A DNA stretch of 64,000 nt from Bacteroidales bacterium (GTDB taxonomy: Bacteria; Bacteroidota; Bacteroidia; Bacteroidales; FEN-979): the NCBI GenBank assembly GCA_028706295.1, contig JAQWBQ010000001.1, positions 1 to 64,000 of the forward strand. The letters run 5' to 3'. Under the pieces are notes generated by a model. It searched no databases. It was given only the letters and a program-made list of their open reading frames with translations, and was not told the origin of the DNA. A program made the translations under genes and the position numbers. Below, piece by piece: positions 20,242 through 28,223 of the stretch. The first letter of the stretch is position 1, and each line of letters starts with the position of its first letter.

Positions 20242-21271
20242 ATACTTTTTTTAACATCTCGTCATATTCATTTTCAACATTACTCAGTGCTGTTATACCT
20301 CCTCCGCTCTTATAAATCAGAACCGGGTAACGGGGATCATTATCAGGGGACTTGTTCTCCTCCGGCCATATGGCCTTCTGTATTTTGTCAATTTTTGTAC
20401 GGTTTAATTCAAGGTACCGGATAGTCACGGCGGAACATAGTTCCATCCCGTTGAAAAATCCAAAAATCCCCGTATAAAAACCTCTTTGAAATACTTCCGA
20501 CTCCCTGATGACCTGAACAGTCTTTTCCTTGGGCGCTCCGGTTACCGAACCGGCCGGCAATAATCTGAAAATAATATCGCCCAGGTGCCTTCTGTAATAT
20601 TCAGAGAGTGTACCGCAAATTTCTGAACTCATCTGCCATAAATCTTCTCGGTTCGTTTTGATCAACTCCAGGTAACGGAAACGCGTTACCCTTACGTCGG
20701 TTGAAACCATCGATAAATCATTGCGGATCAGATCGACAATAGTGTTGTGCTCAAACAATTCTTTCTGATCGGCCAGAAGAATTTCTCTGGCTCCGGGAAT
20801 AGAAGTCTGAATGGTTCCTTTCATCGGATTCGAATAGATCCTGTTACCCGTAACCCTTACAAAAGGTTCGGGAGAAAAGACCAAAAATTGCCCCGGTACA
20901 TAAAGTTTATAGGGAGCGCCGGAGGCCCTGAAAAGTTCCGCCGGATCGATATGGATCATTATTCTTGTCGGAAAAGTAAGGTTGATCAGATAGGTGTCCC
21001 CGCGTTTCAAATGTGACATGACCTTATCGAATGCATTCCTGTACACCGCAAATTCCACAGGGTGGACCTGAATTTCAGGAACCTGTATATTTTCGACAGG
21101 TCCGGCATTGGAGTTTCCATCAATATTATATAAAACCCCAAGCCGGAGGGCCTCTTCTTGCGTTAGAACAAATCCCTTGTTTGCGTCAAAATCGATAGCA
21201 TACAGGAAGGGGATCTCCCGGCTGGTATAACTGTTGATTTTTTCAATGATTTCAGCTTTCCTGATGATCAA
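20225..21271 (-). CDS. pabB: Aminodeoxychorismate synthase component I
   Basis: Chorismate-utilising enzyme that aminates chorismate with ammonia from PabA. The conserved core is clear: NPMKGTIQTSIPGA (with the lysine seen in PabB enzymes), HNTIVDLIRNDL, LPAGSVTGAPKEKTV and FYTGIFGFF. At 348 residues it is shorter than the usual about 450 and lacks most of the N-terminal half of the TrpE-type fold. The start is TTG at 21271: the in-frame stop at 21290-21292 excludes an upstream start, and there is no early ATG. pabC overlaps downstream, and pabA is divergent. Confidence 0.92.
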   Translation of the reverse strand: MIIRKAEIIEKINSYTSREIPFLYAIDFDANKGFVLTQEEALRLGVLYNIDGNSNAGPVENIQVPEIQVHPVEFAVYRNAFDKVMSHLKRGDTYLINLTFPTRIMIHIDPAELFRASGAPYKLYVPGQFLVFSPEPFVRVTGNRIYSNPMKGTIQTSIPGAREILLADQKELFEHNTIVDLIRNDLSMVSTDVRVTRFRYLELIKTNREDLWQMSSEICGTLSEYYRRHLGDIIFRLLPAGSVTGAPKEKTVQVIRESEVFQRGFYTGIFGFFNGMELCSAVTIRYLELNRTKIDKIQKAIWPEENKSPDNDPRYPVLIYKSGGGITALSNVENEYDEMLKKVYVPLI

Positions 21272-21321
21272 TTTGACTGTATCTTTACATCATATAAATT
21301 ACCTTGCCAACGAACCCGTAT

Positions 21322-21329
21322 TAACTTTA
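21322..21329 (+). promoter_or_regulatory. -7 promoter box of pabA
   Basis: TAACTTTA, one base from TAnnTTTG, 35 nt before the pabA ATG. A TTG at 21304-21306 is 15 nt upstream, slightly close for a -33 element. Confidence 0.35.
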
Positions 21330-21364
21330 ATTCCTGCGTAATATCCGTTAACGCACAACTATCA

Positions 21365-21955
21365 ATGCTCCTGCTCCTCGATAATCATGACTCTTTTACC
21401 TGGAATCTGGTTGAGCTTTTACACCGGATTGACAAAGATAAGGTGATTATCATGAAACCGGAAGCGTTTAAAATGAAGGAGCTGCCAGCCTGCGACGGGA
21501 TCATCTTTTCCCCGGGTCCGGGGTTGCCGGATGAACAAACAACCATGTATGATATACTGGACCATCTTATCCGCTTATACAATCTCCATAAAACTATGAT
21601 TCCGGTATTCGGGGTGTGTCTGGGAATGCAGGCCCTGGTTCGTTATTTCGGGGGAAACCTGTACAACCTTCCTGTTGTCAATCACGGCCAGCCCCGTCAT
21701 CTCAGGATTCTGCATCCGGAACATGGCCTTTTCAATGAAATCAGAGAAGGCACGACAGTAGGCCTTTACCACTCCTGGGCCGCGGATCCCGGATCCCTTC
21801 CCGATTGCCTTGAAGTCCTGGCTGTTTCTGAGGAAAATACCATCATGGCCGTATCACATAAAACATTACCGATTTGCGGCGTTCAGTTCCACCCCGAATC
21901 CATCATCACAACCAATGGTAAAAGATATTTGGAAAACTGGCTTGCAATGAGATGA
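21365..21955 (+). CDS. pabA: Aminodeoxychorismate/anthranilate synthase component II
   Basis: 196-residue class I glutamine amidotransferase supplying ammonia to PabB. Triad elements are visible: the nucleophile Cys85 in VFGVCLGMQ, and His/Glu of the HPES motif near residue 176. The oxyanion strand FSPGPGLP is present. It is divergent from pabB-pabC rather than in one operon. Sequence alone does not exclude TrpG function, but the location favours folate synthesis. Confidence 0.9.
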   Translation: MLLLLDNHDSFTWNLVELLHRIDKDKVIIMKPEAFKMKELPACDGIIFSPGPGLPDEQTTMYDILDHLIRLYNLHKTMIPVFGVCLGMQALVRYFGGNLYNLPVVNHGQPRHLRILHPEHGLFNEIREGTTVGLYHSWAADPGSLPDCLEVLAVSEENTIMAVSHKTLPICGVQFHPESIITTNGKRYLENWLAMR

Positions 21956-22049
21956 AACTGAAAAACATTAACGATATCAACAAGGCAGCCTATGTGAGAT
22001 AAACCGCCAGGAGGGCCATGGCTTGACTCCCGCTGAACTTAAAAACTCT

Positions 22050-22057
22050 TACCTTTG
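22050..22057 (+). promoter_or_regulatory. -7 box overlapping an apparent TTG start of the U32 gene
   Basis: TACCTTTG is an exact TAnnTTTG match, and its last three bases are the TTG at 22055-22057 that an automatic caller would take as a start codon. If this is the promoter, transcription begins a few bases later and that TTG cannot be translated. Confidence 0.5.
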
Positions 22058-22069
22058 CAAAAAAATCCC

Positions 22070-23338
22070 TTGCAAAGAATTGAGATCACTGCGCCTGTCG
22101 GTACCTGGGAATCATTGATGGCGGCGATCGGGGCTGGCGCCGATTCAGTGTATTTCGGGGTTGGGGTTCTGAACATGCGTGCCCGGTCCTCCGTCAACTT
22201 CACCCTTCGCGACCTCGTCAGGATCGCCCGTATCTGCCGGAAACATCAAGTTAAAACCTACCTCACCCTGAATACCGTTATATACGATCACGAACTCAGA
22301 TTGGTAAAAAAAACAATCGATTCTGCTTTAAAAAACGGAATTACCGCGATCATCGCTTCCGATCAGGCTGTCATACAATACGCAAGAAAGATCGGAATGC
22401 CGGTGCACATGAGTACCCAGACCAACATCACCAACATCGGGGCTGTGAAATACTGGTCACAGTACGCAGAGGTCATGGTTACAGCAAGAGAACTGACACT
22501 TGATCAGGTAGCCTCCATCATACGTGCAATAAAACGGAACAGGATTACCGGGCCATCTGGCCGCCTGGTTCAGATAGAGATTTTTGCACACGGGGCTTTG
22601 TGCATGGCTGTTTCCGGAAAATGCTATCTGAGTCTGGATCATTATAATGCATCTGCCAACCGGGGTTCCTGTTACCAGTTGTGCCGGCGACCTTATCGTG
22701 TCACCGATTCTGAAACAGAAATTGAATTGGAGGTCGATAACGAATATATCATGTCGCCAAAAGATTTGTGTACCATCGGTTTTATCGACAAGATTGCCCA
22801 TGCCGGAGTTTCAGTGCTTAAAATCGAAGGTCGCGGGAGAAGCCCGGAATATGTTAAAACTACGGTGGCATGTTACCGGGAAGCCGTGACTTCTGTCGGC
22901 AATGGAACCTATACCCGCGAAAAAGTCGACGGGTGGATGAAAAGGCTCGCTGCGGTCTACAATCGCGGATTTTGGGATGGATACTACCTGGGCAGGAAAA
23001 TGGGCGAATGGACCGATAAGCACGGTTCCGTTGCAACTGAAACAAAAGAGTATATCGGAAAAATTACCAATTATTTTACCCGGCTTAAGGTGGCAGAAAT
23101 TAAAATGGAATCAGGTAATCTTTGTTCCGGCGACCGGATATACATCCAGGGACCTACGACTGGTGTCGTTGAAATGACCATCCCCGAAATCAGAGTCGAT
23201 CAGAAGAGCGTCAGGCTTACTGCAAAAGGAGAACGTTGCAGCATTCCGGTTGGTGTTTTTCTGAGAAGGGCAGATAAAGTGTACAAAATATTAACAACCC
23301 GGGATCAATTGAAAATGGAAAACGAAATTGACCAATGA
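22070..23338 (+). CDS. Peptidase U32 family protein (TrhP/YegQ-like)
   Basis: About 422 residues if it starts at TTG 22070; an in-frame TTG at 22055 is also possible but overlaps the likely -7 box. The N terminus has the U32 pattern ITAPVGTWESLMAAIGAGAD. The central cysteine-rich segment (HGALCMAVSGKCYLS, then SCYQLCRRPY) provides four cysteines expected to hold an Fe-S cluster. Relatives such as TrhP hydroxylate tRNA uridine-34 using prephenate. Others act in ubiquinone or rRNA modification, so the precise substrate is uncertain. Name and old peptidase label are family-level only. Confidence 0.87.
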   Translation: MQRIEITAPVGTWESLMAAIGAGADSVYFGVGVLNMRARSSVNFTLRDLVRIARICRKHQVKTYLTLNTVIYDHELRLVKKTIDSALKNGITAIIASDQAVIQYARKIGMPVHMSTQTNITNIGAVKYWSQYAEVMVTARELTLDQVASIIRAIKRNRITGPSGRLVQIEIFAHGALCMAVSGKCYLSLDHYNASANRGSCYQLCRRPYRVTDSETEIELEVDNEYIMSPKDLCTIGFIDKIAHAGVSVLKIEGRGRSPEYVKTTVACYREAVTSVGNGTYTREKVDGWMKRLAAVYNRGFWDGYYLGRKMGEWTDKHGSVATETKEYIGKITNYFTRLKVAEIKMESGNLCSGDRIYIQGPTTGVVEMTIPEIRVDQKSVRLTAKGERCSIPVGVFLRRADKVYKILTTRDQLKMENEIDQ

Positions 23339-23364
23339 TAAATCCCGGTTCAACATCATGAATT

Positions 23365-24246
23365 TTGACTTTAAGTAACTTTCATACACATACCAAGTTC
23401 AGCGATGGATCCGATAATCCTTCGGTTTATGTCCAGGAGGCAATCCGGTTGGGTGTTTCAACGCTCGGATTTTCCGACCACTCCCCGTTGCCATTTAAAA
23501 ATACTTTTGCCCTTCGTGAAGAAAAAGTGAAGGAGTACTGCGATTCAATTATTTCATTGAAGTCAGAATCTGTCTGCTTATCAACTCCACATATCGGGGA
23601 TGCCTCTTCTGGAGTCGAGGTTTTCCTTGGTCTTGAAGTTGATTACATCCCGGGGCTGGGATATCCCTTTGCATATTTCCGGGAAAATTTTCCCGTTGAT
23701 TACCTGATCGGTTCCGTACATCTGGTAAGGAACGGTTCACCTGACGACCTTTGGTTCATCGATGGACCCGATCCGTCGACCTATTTCAACGGACTTGAAA
23801 CACTTTTTGGAAACGACATCCGGAAAGGGGTTACAGCTTACTACACGCAGATCAACGAGATGCTCGAATCAAACCGGATGGATATAATCGGTCACCTTGA
23901 CAAGATCAAAATGCACAACAGGGGAAAGCTGTTCCGGGATGAGGAGCCCTGGTATAAGGCACTGGTTTGCGAAACACTTGGACTGATCCGGCAAAAGGGA
24001 ATTATCGTGGAGGTAAATACCCGTGGAATCTATAAAAAAAGATGTGATTCCCTCTTCCCTGGCTTGGAAATTCTTCGTAAAATCCGGGAGATGAACATCC
24101 CCATTGTGATCAGTTCTGATGCCCATAAACCCCCGGAAATCTCAATGCTGTTTGCCGAGACTTCACGTTTGTTGCTCGATATCGGCTTTCGCGAAATTAT
24201 GACACTGACACCTGCCGGTTGGGTAACGACTTCGCTCATAAACTAA
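23365..24246 (+). CDS. PHP-domain phosphatase, histidinol-phosphatase-like
   Basis: 293 residues. The metal-binding PHP motifs are in order: FHTHTKFSDG at the N terminus, GFSDHSP near residue 36, DYLIGSVHLV near residue 112, MDIIGHLDKIK near 172, and VISSDAHKP near 252. The family includes HisJ/HisK-type histidinol phosphatases, but no his genes are nearby, so another phosphoester is possible. The start is TTG at 23365: an in-frame stop lies at 23359, and the first metal motif begins at residue 6, so no later start works. The ATG at 23358 is out of frame. Confidence 0.83.
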   Translation: MTLSNFHTHTKFSDGSDNPSVYVQEAIRLGVSTLGFSDHSPLPFKNTFALREEKVKEYCDSIISLKSESVCLSTPHIGDASSGVEVFLGLEVDYIPGLGYPFAYFRENFPVDYLIGSVHLVRNGSPDDLWFIDGPDPSTYFNGLETLFGNDIRKGVTAYYTQINEMLESNRMDIIGHLDKIKMHNRGKLFRDEEPWYKALVCETLGLIRQKGIIVEVNTRGIYKKRCDSLFPGLEILRKIREMNIPIVISSDAHKPPEISMLFAETSRLLLDIGFREIMTLTPAGWVTTSLIN

Positions 24247-24308
24247 TTCCAAACGGGAAACCATTTAAAAAGCGAACGGGACAAATACATTTGTACCCAA
24301 AGGAACTT

Positions 24309-26027
24309 TTATTTTAATAGTTGATGCTCGGTAAGTGTATCCACCACAATAGCCCGGTAGGGGCGAACCGGACAAACCAATTCACAAGCTCCGCACCCGT
24401 TGCATTTCAGATCATCTATTTCGGGAATGATAAGATTTCCCAACCAGGGGACCAGCCTGATTGCCTTTTCGCCGCATACGTTAGAACACAATCCGCAGAT
24501 CCGGCGTTCCGTTTGTACCAGACAGAGATTACGGATAAATACAGAGGACCCGATTTTCAAACGCTTCTTAATATTCAGGTCCATCAAATGAATGGCATCC
24601 GTAGGACAAATTTCAGAACACCGGATACAATCACTGAGACAATATCCGGAGTGAAAATCCATACGGGGTTGAAAGATACCTTGCAAGCCATACTCGAGAA
24701 ACGCAGGTTTGAGAACCCCCGACGGGCATGCACTGATACATAAATGACAGGAAGTACAGCGTTCTGTAAATCGCATAATCCCCTGCGAACCGGGCGGAGT
24801 GACAGGTACATCCCAAAGTGTCTCCTTTGCCTCCTCACCTGTAGGGTTGTTTGTGGTTCCCGGATTTCCCGACAAAGAATGGTGGATGTACAACATTCCC
24901 GAAAAGCCCATTAAAAATGTGCCAATAAACCGCCGTCGGGAAAGTTCACCTGATCCGGCCTCTGTGTGACTTAACCGGGAACCGGGAACCCATTCACACT
25001 CCTTGTTGATAATGCTGCCCGACCCAGACGACATTTGGGATCCATTGCTGTTTCTTTCCTGCCTGACGTTAATCTTTAATCCGGAAAAGACTAATCCGGG
25101 GTCCATCTTCTTCACCTCCGCTCCACCCTCCGTACAAACATCGATACAATCATAACAAACTACGCATCGATCCATTTCAATATGATAAGTATCCGGATGA
25201 ATGCACCCGGCCTTGCATACCTGGACACAGGCACCGCAATGGGTACAACCGGAAAAATTTACCCGAAGCCTGAATATAGAGAACTTCGATATGACTCCCA
25301 GCAGCGTTCCCACCGGACAGATTACATTGCAGTACCATCGATCCTTAAACCATGACAAAAAAATCATAATTAATAACACGGCAAATAAAAAAACGACCAG
25401 AGACAAGCTTTCCATTGATATAGCGGCCGGTTTCATGACTATAGGAGTGCCCGGGGGATCTCCGGTCACCAGTACTTCGTTGGATCCCATCAGAAAGATC
25501 GGCCTGAATAAATTCACTATTATTTTTCCTGAAAGGCTGAAAGGGTCCAGAAGACCAATCAACAAATTAGATTTAAAAATTATCGCCAGAATAAATAAAA
25601 AAAGTATGAAGTATTTTATAAGGCTGGAAATCTTTACATTATGTTTTGGTGAGAATCCCATGGAAATCGATTTATGATCAGCATAATACTGTACCAGTGG
25701 GGATTTCTTCAACGGTATTTTTCTGAATTTTCGAATCCTGTTTTTAATTCCAATGACCAGGTCCATCAGGATTCCCAGCGGACAAACCGTGGAGCAATAA
25801 ACCCTGCCAAACAAAAGAGTGAGCACCGACACCAATATGAATCCGGCTGAAGCCAGGGTGCAAGCCGTTGTAAAGCGTATCATTGAAGGTACAAATTGCA
25901 TATATAAAACCGAATCAACTGCTTCCCGGCTCAGCATATGATAAACATCTGTAAATATCCCGACAGTCATCAGGAAAAACATAATGGCAAGTACTGTTCG
26001 CAGTGATCTTAGATATTTATTGAACAT
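24309..26027 (-). CDS. Fused NapH/NapG-like membrane polyferredoxin
   Basis: 572 residues from the ATG at 26027 (the frame extends to 26096, but residues before MFNKYLRSLR look non-coding). The N-terminal half is NapH/NosR-like: membrane segments near residues 10-27, 55-75, 135-155 and 205-225, with CSTVCPLG and CNVICPVG motifs. Two 4Fe-4S sites follow (CTHCGACVQVC and CVVCYDCIDVC). A twin-arginine-like motif SRRRFIGTFLMG then appears in mid-protein (about residue 363), followed by a NapG-like half with at least four cysteine groups (CTSCHLCISACP, CLSDCIRCSEICP, CGLCSNVC, CNGCGACELVCP). It probably passes electrons across the membrane to an unknown periplasmic reductase. No reductase gene lies next to it. 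Confidence 0.85.
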   Translation of the reverse strand: MFNKYLRSLRTVLAIMFFLMTVGIFTDVYHMLSREAVDSVLYMQFVPSMIRFTTACTLASAGFILVSVLTLLFGRVYCSTVCPLGILMDLVIGIKNRIRKFRKIPLKKSPLVQYYADHKSISMGFSPKHNVKISSLIKYFILFLFILAIIFKSNLLIGLLDPFSLSGKIIVNLFRPIFLMGSNEVLVTGDPPGTPIVMKPAAISMESLSLVVFLFAVLLIMIFLSWFKDRWYCNVICPVGTLLGVISKFSIFRLRVNFSGCTHCGACVQVCKAGCIHPDTYHIEMDRCVVCYDCIDVCTEGGAEVKKMDPGLVFSGLKINVRQERNSNGSQMSSGSGSIINKECEWVPGSRLSHTEAGSGELSRRRFIGTFLMGFSGMLYIHHSLSGNPGTTNNPTGEEAKETLWDVPVTPPGSQGIMRFTERCTSCHLCISACPSGVLKPAFLEYGLQGIFQPRMDFHSGYCLSDCIRCSEICPTDAIHLMDLNIKKRLKIGSSVFIRNLCLVQTERRICGLCSNVCGEKAIRLVPWLGNLIIPEIDDLKCNGCGACELVCPVRPYRAIVVDTLTEHQLLK

Positions 26028-26248
26028 CGGTTTCCGGTGCAATTTGTCATTGAGAGGGTCGGTAAAGTTCTTCCTCCCCCAAACCATTAAAGTCAATTTA
26101 TAAAGATATCAAATTCCGGCCTGATCGGGGTCTTTTTAGAATATATTGGTGGATAAATTCGTACCTTCGCCCATCTGACAATCATTCTTCCTACCCCGGC
26201 TGCATGATCGTTGTTGCTTAAATTTGCTCATAATTCATAAAAAAGTTC

Positions 26249-28198
26249 ATGATACCTCGCGACACCATCGACACGATCATCAGTACCGTTCGGATTGAAG
26301 AGGTAATTGGTGATTTTGTTGTACTCCGACGCCGCGGTGTGAACATGCTCGGACTTTGTCCTTTTCATAACGAGAAGACTCCATCCTTCACCGTTTCGCC
26401 AGCAAAAGGCATCTACAAGTGTTTCGGATGCGGCAAAGCAGGAAATGCCGTGAATTTCATCATGGAGCATGAACATTTTTCTTATCCGGAAGCGCTGAAA
26501 TACCTCGCCCGGAAATATAATATTGAAGTAGAAGAGGAGGAACAAACCCCGGAACAACTTCAGGAACTGAACGAAAAAGAGAGTCTTTATAACCTGAACC
26601 AATTTGCGCAGCAATTTTTCAGCCGGACCCTTCTGGAAACCAACGAGGGAAAGGCCGTTGGGTGGTCCTATCTGCGTGAACGGGGAATCCGCGATGATAT
26701 CATTCAAAAATTTCAGCTTGGCTTTAGCCCCTCTGCCTGGGATGCCTTCTCCCAACATGCTGCGAAAAACGGCTATAAAAAAGAATATCTCATAAAAACA
26801 GGACTCTCTCTTGAAAAGGAGAACCGTTTGTACGACAGGTTTCATTCGCGGATTATTTTCCCCATACACAGCGCATCGGGTCGTGTGATTGGATTTGGCG
26901 GAAGAATATTGAGTGCCGAAAAAACACATGCCAAATATGTCAATTCCCCCGAATCGGAAATTTATAATAAAAGTAAGACCCTTTATGGTATATTTTTCGC
27001 TAAAAATGCCATTATTTCCAAAGACAATTGTTATCTGGTTGAAGGATATACCGATGTGATATCACTGTTCCAGGCAGGAATTGAAAATACCGTGGCCTCT
27101 TCTGGAACCTCCCTTACTCTTGATCAAATCCGGATGATCCGGCGTTATACAACGAACATTACCATCCTTTATGATGGAGATCCGGCCGGGATTAAAGCCT
27201 CATTCAGGGGCATTGATATGATCGTTGAACAAGCCATGAACGTGATGATTGTGCTCTTCCCCAATGGAGAGGACCCCGATTCATTTGCACGTAAAAACCA
27301 CCCGGATGAAGTAGATCGCTTCATAAAAGAAAATTCCGTAAATTTTATCCTCTTCAAAACCCGGCTTTTGCTTGATGAAACCCGGAATGATCCCATTAAA
27401 AAAGCCGGTCTGATTAAGGAAATTGTTAACACGATCGCACTGATACCCGATGGAATATCACGGTCTTTGTATATCCATGAATGTTCCGCCCTTATGACCG
27501 TTTCTGAACAGGTCCTGATGGTGGAAATGAATAAAATCCTTCGGGCCAGACTGAAGAAATCTTTAAAAGAAGAGGGTCCGGAAGAGAATGAGATATTACC
27601 TGAACCGGAAGTCATTGCTGAATCCCAAAAGGATTTTGACACCGATTCCCCTGGATCCCAGGAACAAGAGATTATCAGGTTGCTGTTATTGTACGGACAG
27701 GATATCATCCACCTGAAAATGGACAATGCTGCCGACGCCGGGATTCCTGTCATGGTTGCCGATTATGTGGTTCATGTCCTTTTACGCGACGAAATGGTAT
27801 TTGAAAACCCGGTATTCGGAAAAATCTACGAATTCTATCTGGATGGCGTTCAGAAGGATGCGATTCCCGACAGGAATTTCTTTTTAACCCACCCGGACCT
27901 GGAACTATCGCAAACCGCCGTGAACCTGGTCTTTTCCCCTTATGAGCTGAGCAAAAACTGGTACAAAAATAACATCCTTATTACAACCGAAGAGTCAAGG
28001 CTGTTGCTTCATGTCGAACATTCAATTCATGCATTCAGGGCGCGTAAACTCGAGAAAATGATGACCGAAATTCGACGGAAACTGGCAAACGCTGAAACTG
28101 CAGAAGAACAAACTATATTGATGAAACAACTCGGGGAACTGAAAAAACAAAGTATCCGGATCAACAGGGAAGGCTTGGGTCGTATTATTATCAAATAA
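26249..28198 (+). CDS. dnaG: DNA primase
   Basis: 649 residues. It makes RNA primers at the replication fork. The N-terminal zinc finger has Cys37, His40, Cys58 and Cys61. The Toprim catalytic core shows the conserved EGYTDVI (about residue 265) and YDGDPAGI (about 309) motifs. A charged C-terminal helical region (from about 440) fits a helicase-binding domain. Start at 26249 gives the usual MIPRDTIDTI opening. The upstream gap to the polyferredoxin gene (26028-26248) holds no other gene; a weak -7-like TACCTTCG lies at 26162-26169. Confidence 0.98.
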   Translation: MIPRDTIDTIISTVRIEEVIGDFVVLRRRGVNMLGLCPFHNEKTPSFTVSPAKGIYKCFGCGKAGNAVNFIMEHEHFSYPEALKYLARKYNIEVEEEEQTPEQLQELNEKESLYNLNQFAQQFFSRTLLETNEGKAVGWSYLRERGIRDDIIQKFQLGFSPSAWDAFSQHAAKNGYKKEYLIKTGLSLEKENRLYDRFHSRIIFPIHSASGRVIGFGGRILSAEKTHAKYVNSPESEIYNKSKTLYGIFFAKNAIISKDNCYLVEGYTDVISLFQAGIENTVASSGTSLTLDQIRMIRRYTTNITILYDGDPAGIKASFRGIDMIVEQAMNVMIVLFPNGEDPDSFARKNHPDEVDRFIKENSVNFILFKTRLLLDETRNDPIKKAGLIKEIVNTIALIPDGISRSLYIHECSALMTVSEQVLMVEMNKILRARLKKSLKEEGPEENEILPEPEVIAESQKDFDTDSPGSQEQEIIRLLLLYGQDIIHLKMDNAADAGIPVMVADYVVHVLLRDEMVFENPVFGKIYEFYLDGVQKDAIPDRNFFLTHPDLELSQTAVNLVFSPYELSKNWYKNNILITTEESRLLLHVEHSIHAFRARKLEKMMTEIRRKLANAETAEEQTILMKQLGELKKQSIRINREGLGRIIIK

Positions 28199-28223
28199 TA
28201 ACATCCATTGTTCCCGCTGCCAA

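Noticed and set aside
26228-26929. 233-codon minus-strand open frame over the 5' part of dnaG
   Set aside because: Antisense to the zinc finger and core of primase; no family features.
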